Assembly (NCBI RefSeq): GCF_021917145.1
Contig: NC_061070.1
Coordinates: 13,724,772-13,788,771, forward strand
Direction of reading: 5' to 3'
Origin: Hypomesus transpacificus
Lineage: Eukaryota > Chordata > Actinopteri > Osmeriformes > Osmeridae
DNA length: 64,000 bases
Shown here: positions 1 through 13,710 of the stretch, one piece after another
How positions within the stretch are numbered: the first letter of the stretch is position 1
How the letters are laid out: every line of letters starts with the position of its first letter
Notes under the pieces: generated by a model
Told to the model about the DNA's origin: nothing
Database searches by the model: none
The model's input: only the letters and a program-made list of their open reading frames with translations
Position numbers and translations under genes: made by a program

Positions 1-784
1 TAAAATTACACAACATTGATCTCTAAGTGCAGGTGTACCTGTAGGAAAGCAATAAAAATAGGATTAACTAAAAAAGAAGAATACAACAGTTTAAATCAGC
101 TACCACTAACCAACAAGAGCAACAGTCTAAGCAAGAGTCATTGTGACATGTTTCTTTCACTTTCACAGACAGTAAGCTTATGAGTTTCCTTCACTACCCG
201 ATGGTGCATCCACTCATTGGTTATCAACCCTCAAGCCATGATGGACCTTACTGCTCACACCACCTCTTTCCCGGAAGGGGAAGCATACTTCTTGAATCAC
301 ACATTCACTCTAACATCCCTGCTCAAAATGCATTTTCTTTTTTTTCTTCTTCCCTCAGATGTTCACTCAACAATGGTCCCAGTTCTGTCTGTTGACTGCT
401 TTCCTACTCACTTCAATGTCCATGGGTTTGTGTTTTTTTGTTTTTTACTTTTTCTCATTTTGGTTAAAAGCCATACTTCATATCACTCTTGTTTGTAGTT
501 TAAGATTCCAAAGAGTGACTCTGAAAGCCTTATCGGGGCTTGTCACTGATTCCTTCTTGATGTGAATTTTAAAAGGAACGTTTCTTAAAATTCTGACTTC
601 GTCCCAGACATTTATGAGGAGAAGGTTAAGTCCACATGACAGTCAGGCCACAGAGAGCTTACCTTGTTCTGCTAGTGTACTGTGGCTCTGAATTCCATCC
701 AAGTAAACACTGGCTGACACCTTCCATGACAGCCTGCTATTTCTGCCCAGGGGTGTGTGAGAATGGGACTTGTGTTTACCAAGA
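1..784. other. Non-coding sequence inside the truncated dntt gene
   Basis: AT-rich sequence left of the last recognisable dntt exon. Several short open frames exist but none shows TdT, other family features, or splice-bounded coding potential. A search by eye for the next TdT exons (helix-hairpin-helix and palm) gave nothing here. I see nothing else to annotate. Confidence 0.5.
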
Positions 785-1930
785 TGTGACAGTTGTTCTA
801 GTGAAGGGCATTATGTGGACTGTGTGTGTGTATGTGTGTTTGAGTGTGTATGGGTGTATATACAGTATATGTATGTCTGTATGTGTTTTGTGTGAGTCTG
901 CATGGACAGTACGTGTGTGTGCGCTTTGTGGTAGGGCTGACTTGCAGCGCATTGGGCACGCCCTCTTAAGGGTGGGGTGTATATATACGTCGTTCCCACC
1001 CAACTGAGTAAATTGTTTGAATTGTTTGGCGCTTGTTGCCCGTGGTTGTCTGTTGCCGGAGGAACACTGGTAGGTTTCATTTATCTGTTGTCAGGGGGAT
1101 TACTATACAGATCACTTGTATCAGTTTGCTAGCTGTGGTGTAACACTTGTAAAAAGCGCTTGGTTAACGCAAACATTTAAATCTGTCACTGCAGCGACAT
1201 AGGAAGATCTGATTGCAGACTATGGGTCGTGTTTGTGCTGGCGCATCGTCCTGTAAGTCGTAAGCATAGTTTCTGACTGTTTCAACCATGTAAAGTTTTC
1301 ATTGTGAATATTATGTGCAAGTATTCATGTATTGTGTCTTATCCAGGAAATAGGGTGACCACTGTTTTCCCTTACCTTAATTTGTTTTCGTAATCATAGA
1401 CTGTGAGAGCTACCAGCATATTTCTTTTAGATCGTTGTTTCCTTTTGTTTGTATGAATGTGTTATTTTTAGTTAACTGCCATCTGGGTGCTCCCAGCCTT
1501 TGGATATATTAGGCTGGTGTAACCATTGTGATTACCTCTGACATTGTGTTTAGATCCCCAAACACATTTGTGTGGAGTGTGTCTAAGTTTGTCATATCAC
1601 GTTGTTCTGGATTCGGTGTTAGCCTACTTGCATTGAGTGTTTTGTGTGATTTGCAGTGTTATAATCCAGATCGTGTTGATTGATATTGGGGATTGGTTTG
1701 GTCAGACTGTGGGGTTACTGGTTACTCATAGCCTGTATAACCCGGTGGGGAACTACTTTGATGGCAGTGTGTGTATTATTGTTTGTAAACTTATTCATCA
1801 GTGACCAGATATTTATTAAATAAAACGTACTGTATTTTGCTACATCTGCCTCTGTATAGTCATTCATTTGATTAGCCTGCGTCCCGTGGACTTCATGATA
1901 AGTGACAGTCAGGGTTTGTTACAGCTTGTT
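785..1930. other. Possible LTR-like block (uncertain)
   Basis: This part of the truncated dntt gene has a TATA-like string (GTATATATAC, about 979) after a G-rich stretch, and a polyadenylation signal AATAAA near 1819 followed by TG-rich sequence. The block begins TGTGACAG near 785 and ends TTGTTACA near 1930, giving a TG...CA outline. No matching target-site duplication, primer-binding site or retroviral-type protein was found. It may be a degraded solo LTR or merely intronic sequence. Confidence 0.2.
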
Positions 1931-2067
1931 AAAAAGAAGTGTGTTATTGAATGGCTTTCTGTGTATGTGTGCAATGTATTTGTGCGTTTGCTTGCTAGAG
2001 GTTACATCCAGGCTGTAACGAAGAGTGGTCTGAGCAGGCATTGACAGATGTGTGGATGTGGACTCAC

Positions 2068-3515
2068 CTCTATGACAGCCCTGGTGTGTTCCCCCAGGCA
2101 GGGGAGGCCTTGCGTGGCCTTCAGACTGTCCACCCTCCAGGGCAGGCTCTTCAGGAGAGAGGAGGCCCTTTGGAATGCCAGGCAGCGGCCCTGACTCTCA
2201 CTGAACTCGTAACTCTCTGCCAGCACCTCAAAGGCGTCCTAGAGGAGAGACAGAGAAGGAGGAAGGAATATAGACGGCAGAGAAAAAGCGAGACGAATGG
2301 AGGGTAGACAGAGGGGAGGGGCAGCACAATTAACAAAGCGTTGTTGAAGAAGATAAGATAGATTGTCAGTGGAGATAAAAGAAGAAAGAGATAGATAAGA
2401 TCAGTGATTTAGACTGGATGCAAACAAAAAGAGAAGGGGGGAGGGAGGGAGGGAGGGAGGGAGCATGAATGAGAAAGAGGTGTGTTAGCTGTGCACTCAC
2501 ACATCAGATGCACTGACCCATGATGGCAGGCACACAGAAATCAGAGCACACAAACCTTCACTCTCTCTCTTCCCTCTCTCGTTCCATCTCCCTCTCTCTG
2601 GCTTCGGCACACGCGGGTGTCTTCCGGGTGATCGCACGAAAGGCACCAGAGAGGAACTCGTCATTTTCCACTTGTTCACAGTGGGCTCCCCTGGGGGAGG
2701 AGGGGGGTCACAGGAATGGACCTCCCCCACCCCCCAACACCCCCCCCCCCCCTTCTCCAAAGCAGCACAGTGGTTCAGCGAGAGAAAGGACAACTGTCAG
2801 GAGTTTTCTGTTTTGTTATTTTCAAAAGCTGTCTCCATGGCCTTCGGGGGAGAAGTAAGGCTTTTATGCATGAGCTGCCCCAGTGGACCTGCTGCTCAGG
2901 GATGGGATTCTGTCTGGCTCACTGCTACTGTACCTGGCTCTCTGAGGCATTGATACCACACACACAGCCAGGAGATGGCCAAGCACTGATACACGGAAGA
3001 GGTTCCTGTTTGATGCACAGATTGAGATTTGCATAATATGTAAATACCTGTGGGAGAGTTTGTGTATCTAGGATAGGGATAGCTCTAGGGTGAAGCTTAG
3101 CCCTACACTACCCTCGCAATGTAATAATACAAAACATGCTGGATGGAAGATCTAATTAAGGCAATATCAAAGCACCTCAGGCTGAAATGTTGACAGCTCA
3201 CTTTACATTGGTTTCCCAAGGAACCGCCAGCTTCTAGTCTGGCAGGAGAGCTGAGCAGTTCTGTGTGTTTGTCCTTCCCTCTGTGGTTCTGTTCTGACAT
3301 CCCTGGCACTGACCCACATCATGACCGGACCAGAGGAGCTTTGTCCAAACATGCTGTCTAGGGTCAGTGTGCCAGCCCTTAAACCCGGCCCTGCAAGAGA
3401 ACCGCTGACCCGTTCACTACCCCTCGCAGTGAGAGCACAAACCCAAACGCATGCATCTGCTCGTACACACACACACATACAAATATGCACGTTCTGTTCA
3501 TAAATGTATGCCCTC

Positions 3516-3553
<38 letters not shown>

Positions 3554-4665
3554 AGACACAGACACAGACACAGACACACACACACTTGCAGCTGTGGCCC
3601 CCCTCCCAGTGTGAGCTAACGAGGAGAAGCAAGCCCTTAATTGGCGAGGTGAGGGGGCACCCTCCAGCTGTGTGGGGATGCTCTGAAGCCTCGATCAGCC
3701 CGGAGGACGTACACCCAGCTAACCACTGGTCCAGACATCTCCTGCTAGAGCCACACCACAGTGGGAACCAGGTGGAACAGGCGTCGCAGGCTTGCGCTAA
3801 TAGCTTAGCAGGTTGTCGCCAACTCGGTCCACCATGGAGTGCCACCCGTGGCTAGCGAAGACAGACGGCCCTGGAGCGTAGCAGCTAGCTCGCATGGGGT
3901 CCTGCGGTTCTACCGTCCTGTAGGACGCCATGTGCGCTCAGTCAGACAGTGATAAGGTAACCCAAACTCCCAGAGTGATGTGGCCCTTCCTCAAAACAGA
4001 TGAGCTCCAGACCTGGGCCATGTCGTCTCCCACTCGGCGGTCGGCCTGTCAGCTGTCAACACTCTCCTCTTCCTGCAAAGAGCCGGGGCGAGCTCAGGGC
4101 ACATTTGCATTCATCTCATTAATGAGTAATAAAGGTTGGTGGGGATGAGGATGCATGGAGTGTTGATGTGGCGTCCCAGTTTACCACCCACCGCCGTGCA
4201 ATGTGTTTGAGGCCAAGAGTCAGTCATCGCTGAAGCCATCCTGACTAATTACACATGGGTGGATGTGGATGGGGGAGGAGGGAGCGTTCACTCAGAACAG
4301 GGTGTACTTGTTCATCTGCCAATTCAGTGCACCGCCATGATCCTACTGTATGACAAGCATGCTGTATGCACTCCAAACCAAAGTGCATTAGTTGTTCCTG
4401 ATGTAAATCATGTATTTTATGCATGCACCATGCCTTTCATGAAAAGGTCTGGTGTCTCATCTCCTCTGTCGGATGTGCTGTACAGTAGAGGGTGGCTGCT
4501 TGCTGAAGCTGTGTGTTGTAGCTCGACAGAGTGATTGGATGGGATCGACGTGATTTAGCTGAAGATCAGTTTAGAACACGGGCATCAATTCATGCTAGTC
4601 TGTATCGATGTGCCGGACAAGCACCACACGTCTTGATGAAGGAAAACAGCTCTATATCTTAAGTC

Positions 4666-4741
<76 letters not shown>

Positions 4742-7700
4742 TTCTGTCTCTCTCTCTCCTTCTCTTTTCTTCTTTAACACTTCTCTTCCTTCCATCTTTT
4801 GCTCTTTCGCACCATTCCTCTCTCTCTCTTTCTCTTTCTCTCTCTCTCTTTCTTATCTCTCGGCGTCGCTCCACGCGGAGCCCTTTGTTTGCTCCTCCTA
4901 ATGTTCGGCCCCGCAAGATGAGTAAGGATGACATCACCCCTGTCTGTGCCAGGGAGAATGAATAGCAAATCAGATCAAGGGTCGTTTTACAACGATCACC
5001 GATCAATAATCATGTAGTTCCTCGCTTCATTATGGCGATACCACCAGGAAGATCCTCTTTGGTTTGGAAATGGGTGCATCTCTGGAGACACATGGAACGG
5101 GATGAGTGTTGTTTCACTCAGTTGCAATAACCACAACAGCTAAACATCTCCATGGATGGTGTTATCTGCCTGGAGCTTCCCCTCATTCATTAGCGCCAAA
5201 GTAACACCAGAGGTCTTTGATGTAGAGAGAGGGATTATGATGAGTTAATGATATGACTGGGCTGGGTGATCACGGTGGTCATGCAGGGGAAAAGTATTGG
5301 AAATGGAGCACCCCCTTGTGTGTGTGTGTGTGTGTGTGTCGTACATGTGCAGTCGCCGACTCCAAAGTCATAATGAAACAGATGCCTCTGTAGACAGTGG
5401 GTAGGCTCTGCTTAATAACCCTTACAGGAAGTCATCACCAAGACACATCCTCCCACACAGACACACTGAAGGATTGATGTGATGTGTTTGGAACAGTCCC
5501 ATGCAGTACACTAAATCCTCCAACGCTGGCAAGGCTACTGTAGTGATAATAGTGACAGCTCATTAAACATCCATTCCATCTTCTTCCCACAAGAAACGGA
5601 GTAAGTTTCTGTTAAGAAGGATGGTAAAGTTTGCAAGGTTTTTAGAGCCCCTTCCATCAGCTGACCATGGCAGTTGGATATTTCTCAAGGACTCAAAGTC
5701 AACCTTCCTGCAGAGGGCATTGGAGTGCCTCTTAGAAGCACAGCCAGATAACCTGCTCCCCCACAGGCTGTTGGAAAATGTGTGCAGCTCACCTCCATTC
5801 CCCCTCCCTCCACCCCCCCCCCCCCCCCTCCCTCAACCCCCCCCTCCCCCCTCACCGTGGCATGGCCACTCGCTGCCCGCGGGCCAGATGGCTGAGAGAC
5901 AAATCCATCATTGTTTGTGAGGAACGTCACGTCCATTGCCCATCTCAGTGTTGCGTGCCAGTGCTCAGGGTCACAGCCCATGCCAGCCTGTGTGCCAGGC
6001 CTCGTGGGCACCACGACCGTGGGGCCGTCATTGTGGTCCGACCTGCAGATGCTGCTCATTTGGAGGATTCACATACCTGATGCTTTACAGCATTTCTGTG
6101 TGAAATGTTTCACACACCCCAGTTAGAGGAGAGCTGGTCACAATGGGTGCTCACTCACACCCTTGTTAGGGCAGAAGATGGATGTGTGTGTGTGTGTGTG
6201 TGTGTGTGTGTCTATGTGAGTGTGAGGGGTACATTTCTTACTGTGAAAATCTTGTTGTGGTTTTCCATTGTGGTCTTCCTCTGACATGCATACTGAGAGA
6301 CTGGGGGCACAGCTGGTGGCAAAACATCTGTAAGTGTGGGCGACGTGTCCTGTGTGCAAAAGGAAAACCTTACTCAATATGATGGGACTCAGGTACATTC
6401 CAAATACATGTGCTACTGTACTTGGAAATACATGCCCACAGCTGTTCAGTGAGGATATCATTCAAAGTTCGAAACCTGATGGTTTGACAGAAGTATTTAA
6501 AAAGTCTTCAAAAGGTTGCATGCTATCTGTAGCTGATGACAGACAGTTTGCAGAAATGTCCCTGTTTTCCTGGGGTTAAAACTTCCAACTTCAAATGGAA
6601 GACAAAAAACCTTGTGCATGATTCTAACCTCGTGAAAAGGTCAGCATTGACTGAGAGGTGCGAAGTTGAATGGGGAGTTGAACTCTTCTTTCACCTTAAT
6701 ATTGACTGCAGTTTTATTTCATTGGTCCTGTATTAGGTATAATTCGCTTTTGGATGAAATAACACATCTTTCACACATTTGGAGGCCAATTTATGACTGC
6801 ACCTTTGTACATTTGACCCATGGTGTTTCCCAGGCAATACACCAATGACACTCATCTCACAGTCTGCTGGCATTGAAATCCATTTCACTACCTAACCTGT
6901 AATATCAAGTATTCAACAACCCATAATCCAATTTGCTTCCTGGAAATTGCTTTCTCATTCCATGGAGAAATTACTCCCCGTTTGTAATGCATCAAACGGA
7001 TTACAGATGTAATATTAATGTTCTCTCAGACAATTAAACACCACAATAGAACATTCTGTCTCTGAAAATGGCACATGGAATGTTCCGGGTGCCAGGTTAA
7101 ACAGAAGAGGAAGATGAGAAGCTAATGTCACCTGTAATAACACACCCTGCTGTGTTGATGGAAATAAATTTAAAGTAGGTGATAAGGGTGTTATACAATA
7201 TTGCAAAGGGTTGGCACCTTCCGTACCTCTTGGCTAAATCAACCATAAAGAATTAAAAAATCTCATTATTTATTCTCAGCCAGAGGCCTTTCTCTCCCAC
7301 TTTTAAAGGAGGGATTCAACACATTTAAAATTATATCATGGTACTATTTCACATTTTATGCCAATCATGACAGAAAATTACAGAGTTTTTTTTGGTACTT
7401 TTCCACCCTAGTGCTGCAGTGGTTGATTTGTATTGTGGATTGTGAGTCCAATGAGGTAAGCTGCTCCTCTTCAGTATGCAGGGGCAGTTTGAGACGGGCC
7501 TGCTCCAGATGGTCCTAGCTGTTATGGCGTATGGCATGGACTGTGTGAAGGTAAGAATCCGTGGAGCTTTGAGCTCTAAAGCAACTCCATGGAAGACAGC
7601 TCCACATGTTCCCTAAGGCCTTCCTCCTCTTTCCCTTTCTCTGCAGTTTGACTCAAGGGACAGCTAGTTTTAACTTCCATTTTGTATTCACACTATAGCC

Positions 7701-10700
7701 ACTATGCTCCACAAACACTGTCTCCACAGGGACAGCTGGGCCATCTGTGTAGAAGCAAAACTGGATGAGTGATGCAGGACCCTCTCCTGGCCCCGGCCCA
7801 CTCCTTTGACGAACCGCCGGGACAGAATCGCCTGTCTGCTCAGGTTAATGCTATTCACACTGGCGCAGAGGTGTGCTCACGCAGGTTAATGAAATCCAGG
7901 CAGGGCCACTGAGCAGGGTCAGGGGTCACAGGGGCATCATCTCTCCTACAGGGGGCACTGTGATGTCAGCAGCTCTAAACAGAAGATTGATGACAGCCAT
8001 CTCACCGAGACACATGGTCTTTTGGCTGAGACCGTCTCTCTAAACTCGCAGCCATTCCCTCGGCAGTATCTCATTCTGTCTTCTCACATTCTCCTGTCTC
8101 ACTCCTCATATTCCACTTCACTTAAGCAAAACAGGTTGTCTGCAAGTGGTGGCTTAATGGAAATATTACATTTCAATGGGTTTAATACTTTATATTCTCC
8201 CTCAGTCACATGTGGCCTAGGAATATTTATGAGCTGCATTTTGGATGTTAAGGAAAGCCGCTGGGGAGAGTGAGAGAAAACCCTGTGTGGGTATTATTGT
8301 ATCTCTACACAAGCCTCTTAAATAGATTTATAACTCATAAAAACTATCTATTGGAAGCGCGGCCGACGTAAATGCCACGGTGTATTGCCTTGTTCACTCC
8401 GGAGAGAGAATACATCACTGTATAAGCAGTGAGACAGTCTTCCGGTTACCTTGGGCGATGGGTCGATAAACGTCAACATCGCATCGTTAGTTCCGAGGCT
8501 CTGCGACACAGCCACCAGAACCCCCTTTGCTGTGTTCCAGTTTTGCGTGTCATTTAGGGAAGCACCCTCGGCTGCCCACAGAAGGAACAGGGCAGCATGG
8601 GATACGGTTGAAGGGGGAGGGGGGGGGGGGGGTTGGTGCGGACACAGGATCCCACAACTCTGTTGACGGAGGGTCTTTGGACAGACTTTCAACGAGCACC
8701 ACTGGAGACTATGAAAGACGAGAACCTTGTGTCTCCATTTCGCCCCGCAGAGATTGGATATTGACTGTCCATCTCCACTAAGCAGCATATTTCTCTCCTC
8801 TTGACCCATATGTTGAAGAGGTCCCCCTGGTGCCATCCAAGGGAAGCGTCAGTTAGCTGCCCTCTCTGAGCTCTGACATTGTGCTGACAGCTTTATTTGG
8901 CACATCCCAGCCAAACGGGGCGTCCTGTGGCTCCTGTATTGTGGCAATGTAAGCCAGAGGATCTCAGATATCTTCTCTCACCATGACACTGAACACTTGA
9001 AGCCCTCTTACAGATGTACACACACATTCACCTAATGAATGCACCAAAACATATATATCAAACATTTTCTTTGCCAACTTCTTCAATTATTTCACGGTTC
9101 CTCCTTCTCATATCCGAATTCTTTGTTATGGGTCTTGTGAGCCTAAACTATCTACCCAATCAACACTCACTTTAGCACTTTCCACATAAGCGGATATTAC
9201 TCTTCTGCTGCATATTTACATCCAGCATAAGTGGTCATTTCATCCTATATCCAGCAACTCTCACAAAAAGAAAGATCCTGCTGGGTTTATAGCACCATCT
9301 ACTGATCATTATACAGCCAGTTTTATGTTACGGTTCTTTTTCCAGGACATGCCTGTCTCCCACACACATGGACAAACACATGCTGAACACACACACACCT
9401 GACTGTGTCGACACTCATTGTGCACTCAGGTCCACTCACCTGAATGTGGTGTCGGATCTCCATGGTGACAGGTCTGCCCGCCTTCATGCTCTCCGTGAAC
9501 CAGGCGATGTCTAGTACCTGCATCCTGGAGACATCCCTCAGGCCGTGACCTTTAAGCCACGCCCACAGCCCTGTGGCCCGGTTGTTCTCTGCCACCACAT
9601 GGGTGACCTCATCACTGCACAGGAAGCAGAAAGAAAAGGTTAAAGGTCATTATCCGATGGATATTACTGACAAAATTCAAGATTTCTCCCAGTTTAGTCT
9701 GGATTTGGATGAAAAAGATGCAGTGAGATCAGCCATTCATTTTCACAGTTTCACAACACAGCACTTTTACCCTTTTTACCGCATCTGTGTGTGCAAAGAG
9801 ATAAGACCTTTCATGCCTGTGTGTCTCCATAGTTCAGTCGTGTTGAACTAAGATATCAGAACTCCAGAGGAGGCCCTCTGAGGCTGCTGCACGGCTGGGT
9901 AGCACACACAACAGGCCCCCAGCAGCGCTCAGAGCCTCCCCCAGCTGTGTGTGAGTCGAGGCACAGCCAAACGCAAAGATCCAACCGGCATATCTCACTC
10001 ATCTCTACAGAGACTCTACAGAAGCCTCTTATTCCTCACACACAGAAGACCCTCTGGTGTACCTCACTGTGGAAGCACTGTACCAATCAGAGCACCCGCC
10101 CATGAATTATTACCCACTCCATGGTCCTCCACTTCCTGTCTCCCGGTGAGGGTAGAACAGTGGAACGACTCTCAGGACATCCCAATAGGGAAGACCTCTC
10201 AGAGAACAGTGGCTAATTGGCCGAATCACTGGCGAGACTAATCTTATGTCTGCTTTGTGTTCAAGCCTGCGACAAGCATTTCACCAACCGCATTTAGACA
10301 AACATCCTTGCCACAAGATTTATCACAAAGAACTTCCACACGTAACTATTATTCATTGGTTGTTGTTACCTTGTTGACTATGACAATTTGGGACAGACGT
10401 TATTCACCGACACCATGCAGCCTGCTTTTCTGAACCTTCAAAAACTGTAACCGCTGAACACATGTTACACACGGAACTAGAATACACACACCATGCTTCT
10501 CAAACTGTAAGCCTAAAATTGTCTCTTTTCTATGAATGGCAACCAACAGTGAAAGTAAAAAAGGGTCTGGACATGTAAATGAGCCAGCATGCAGAGTTTC
10601 TCCAGACTCAAGGTTCCGGAAACAGTGAGACCCTGAGTCCAACACAGGGAGCAAGGACAAGCTAAAGTCAACAGGCTTCAGACAGGGAGAGCTGTGGAGA

Positions 10701-11891
10701 ACTGGGCAAAGAGCTGTTCCAGTCTGTGTCCACTGTTCCCACCCCACTGAGTGAAGCAAGCTATAAATCAGAGTGAGTGTGTCTGTAACAACATCTAAAG
10801 TGCATTTGAGTGCTTGCTCAAGTGGGCATGTATGTGAGTGTGTGTGTGTGTGTGTGTCCGTGTGAGTGTGTGTGCGTGCGTGGGTTCTCGTGCCTGCATG
10901 CGCACACTCGACCATATGTTCAGGAGAGAGAGCCTCTCTTGTTTGTGTGGAAGAATGTGTTTATCCGGGGGTGTCATCAAGTTGCAGCTGATATCAAATT
11001 GTCTGCTTGCAGGATGTCAGTTTGAGGCGGCCACGCTCCACTTCCTGTGGTTGGTTTCAAACAATTGTATCAGGCCGAGTGTAACCGTAGGAGAGCTCAA
11101 GCTGTGTTTCTGGGAAGGCTGCCATCCCCAGGCTGGCATGCCGCCGGCAGCAGCCCCACAGCCTCCCCAACCCAAGCCTGGACCCCCCCCTCCCTCCCTC
11201 CCGGGTAGTCCCACCGGTGGGTCGCTACAGCTGGGTCTGTCCAGCAGAACTCAGAGAGCTGGGCAAGCTTAGTCCTGTATCATTTCGGTCCAGAAATTCA
11301 CAGTGGATTCCTGTGAGACCCTGTTGAACAGGAGCACGATCAGCTGCCTCGGATGACCCTGAAGATGCAGGGTTACAGGGATGGAACCCCCCCACACACT
11401 CCCCCCTCCCCAAGCCTCTGCCTGCAAAGATGTTGTTACAGTATGTAAAGATATCTTTAAGATACCGAAATCAGGCATCCAATTAGATTTATTTTCCCTG
11501 GATATGTCAACGATCATTTGAAAAAGTCCCAAGATGAATGGGTAGAACATAAGAACATAATTCCAGGACCGCCAAGCATGGAATTGAAACTGATGTTTAA
11601 TCGCTTAAATTGCTGGTCCTACCTGAGAACATCTTCCACTCGAAATCCCTTTGACCTGGCCAGACTGGACAGGAATGTCCTCCTGCTGCTGCCCATCTTC
11701 TTCTCCACTAGGTACAGCACTTCCTCCTTAAACTTCACTTGACCCTGACTCTGGGCGCCAAGCTCTGCAGGCCTCTGCCTCTTCCTTACAAGTTGTGATG
11801 ATGAAGCTCGGAGCATGTCTCCAGATGAAGGGGAAACAGGAGCACTGTCGACCTGTAGGTTTTTCCCTCTTCTAATTGTGTCTGCTGTCAT
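2068..11891 (-). CDS. dntt: Terminal deoxynucleotidyltransferase (TdT), 5' part; gene continues past the left edge
   Basis: TdT is a family X DNA polymerase that adds untemplated nucleotides to V(D)J junctions in lymphocyte nuclei. Four coding exons are readable on the minus strand: exon 1 11623-11891 (start ATG at 11891), exon 2 9440-9614, exon 3 6242-6349, exon 4 2068-2238. Exons 1-2 encode the BRCT domain, with VEKKMGSSRRTFLSSLARSK, then VTHVVAENN and LDIAWFTESMKAGRPV, all closely resembling TdT. Exon 3 is a short linker exon ending in SQYACQRKTT, where mammalian TdT has SQYACQRRTT. Exon 4 (FEVLAESYEFSES, LKSLPWRV, GLPCLGEH) is the start of the 8-kDa domain. All four junctions have GT/AG signals and the phases agree (269+175 nt = 148 codons; the next two exons are in frame). 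The HhH, palm and finger exons were not found in 1-2067, so the gene is cut by the window edge. DNA polymerase mu is the main alternative, but the exon 3 motif and the blnk neighbour favour TdT. Confidence 0.93.
3518..3588. repeat. (CA)n / (CAGA)n compound microsatellite
   Basis: An AC repeat passing into ACAGAC units in dntt intron 3. Other simple repeats in the dntt introns are a GGGA run near 2437-2461, a C-run near 2740-2752, (GT)n near 5319-5338 and 6182-6210, a C-run near 5813-5828, a G-run near 8612-8632 and (GT)n near 10838-10858. Confidence 0.85.
4669..4860. repeat. (CT)n microsatellite and pyrimidine-rich tract
   Basis: Almost pure CT repeat from about 4669 to 4735, then interrupted CT/TTCT sequence to about 4860, inside dntt intron 3. 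The open frames across it (poly-Ser/Leu or Arg/Glu) are low-complexity artefacts. Confidence 0.9.
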
Positions 11892-13710
11892 GCTCTACGT
11901 GTTTTTATATCCAGGAAAACACCCTCTGTGGTAAAACCACAGTTGTTGGTTTTCTCCAGTCTAGGACAGAATGACAGTTGGAATGAGGTCTGCGTGGTGC
12001 AGGAAAAACCACTGGCAACAGGTGTTAATGATTTGGTGTTCATCACATTTCAACTGCCAAAATAAAATGCCAACGATTAAATGTGGGATGATCTGAGGAC
12101 AACTTAATGATATTTCAATAGTGACAGCCTACTGTGGATACAGCCTCTGTTATTGGAAGTCCATGGTTCCCCTTTGAGCAAAATCGAAATGAGAGAAAAC
12201 TAATCAAAAGAAAACTTGACCTCTTATTGTAGCTCCAAGGAATCCCAATTCTGGACTTGGAGCGGAACCAGATATGAGGGAGAATCTGGGGTGCTGGTCA
12301 CCTCAAAAGACCCTCACAGCTGTCTGAGCACGTCCAGTCCACCACCCCTCTGCCTGGATAATGTCCAGCCTGAGTCTTTGACCATCTGTTCCACCCCTTT
12401 AATTAAGCTTCTGATGGAAATCGTCCTCAGCCATCCCTGCAGATCTGATGGACCTATATAGAAGCTTTAGATCCATTGCCAATTAATAAAACCCGTTGGA
12501 TAGATTGATGGTCAACATACAGTATGTACTGTCTGTTCTGTTCAGTTCTGAAGCTTCAAAAATGGTCCAGAGCCCTATGGAGAACCTGTGAGCTGTTCCC
12601 ATCACCTAACTGATAACACAAATGAGAACTGAAAGAAACCACTTTCAAGATTGCTTCCTCTTCTACACAGCTAATTGGACAGGCATTACAACTTTCATGT
12701 GCAAACTAAAGGGCTATAAAATAATAAATGTATACTATGAGGTTACTTTTAATCACTCACTGGGTGTCAATGAGTCGTGACTACAGACTGTGTAATTCCT
12801 AACTTGAATGTCTGGAGAGTGTTTTTAACTTTGCAGTGGGTTCTCACACATGAACTGCTACAGAACCCTTGTACAAAGAAAATCTATTTGTCTAAGAGTC
12901 TGGGTGTATACCTCTTTGTGTGACAGAACATCATTCAGCCACTTTGCCGCTCTCAAAAGGATGATGCTGGGCGGTTAACTGATGTCACAGGCCAAACTCA
13001 GTCTAATTGCTTGGCCACTTCCACCCAATCGCTCAGCTGTGTGCCATGCTGGCCTCAGTCCAAATGGTGGTCTGATGAAATAGTGTACCGACACAAAGAA
13101 GGCACAGTCTACTACGTTCACCTACTACGTTCACCCCAGCTTTGACTCAGGTGTCAACTATGGCACCAGAATCCTCATTAACCTTATCTGAACTGTGTTG
13201 CCATCTAGCATGCTGTCTTTGCAATCAGCTGACACAGATGCAACTTGATCACTGAACAGGAGTCATTAGAAATATCCACATTGATACGGTTTGTCATGAT
13301 ATGGGATTGTAACACTGCACTGATCTGTGTGAACAGTATCTGAGGGTTATCTTCTGTTTCCTGTTCACATACATCATGATTGTTTTAGAGCCATGTTTGC
13401 CAACTAAAGTTAAATTAGGTTAGACCCTTCTAAAAGACAAGTGTGCAGACAGAATTGGTATTTAATAAATACATTTAAATGTTATTTTAGGGGAAGTTCT
13501 TGCTTCCTATTTTGTATTGAAATGTTTGTACCGAGAAATAGAAGAAGCATTAAGAAAGAGACACACAGTGACAGAGGTGGGTGAGAAAGACAGCTCACCT
13601 CTCATTGTGGTTAGCTTACATAGCTAAATAAAGTGAGCGGGTCAGACTCACTCTTCCTGTCCCAGACAGCTCAGCAGAGATACTGTACAGCCGCCTCTTC
13701 ATAAACAAGA
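11892..13710. other. dntt-blnk divergent intergenic region
   Basis: About 1.8 kb between the start codons of dntt (minus) and blnk (plus). It should contain both promoters and the upstream parts of both 5' UTRs. Apart from the RUNX-like palindrome next to dntt I see no convincing TATA box, open reading frame or mobile element. A short direct repeat of CTACTACGTTCAC occurs near 13109-13135. Confidence 0.55.
11926..11942. promoter_or_regulatory. RUNX-like palindrome in the dntt 5' region
   Basis: The sequence is a perfect 17-bp inverted repeat, CTGTGGT-AAA-ACCACAG. Each arm contains TGTGGT, the core binding sequence of RUNX factors. It lies 35-51 bp upstream of the dntt start codon. RUNX factors control many lymphoid genes, so a role in dntt transcription is plausible, but this is inference. 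It could also lie within the 5' UTR, because the transcription start is not visible. Confidence 0.45.

Noticed and set aside
1..2067. Search for further dntt exons (helix-hairpin-helix, palm, fingers)
   Set aside because: No matching peptide was found in any minus-strand frame; they must lie beyond the left edge.
8348..8836. 162-codon minus frame in dntt intron 2
   Set aside because: No recognisable family; contains a proline run from a G homopolymer and sits between dntt exons 2 and 3.
10400..10915. 171-codon minus frame in dntt intron 1
   Set aside because: Low-complexity Thr/His end from a CA repeat; no domain, and it lies between well-supported dntt exons 1 and 2.
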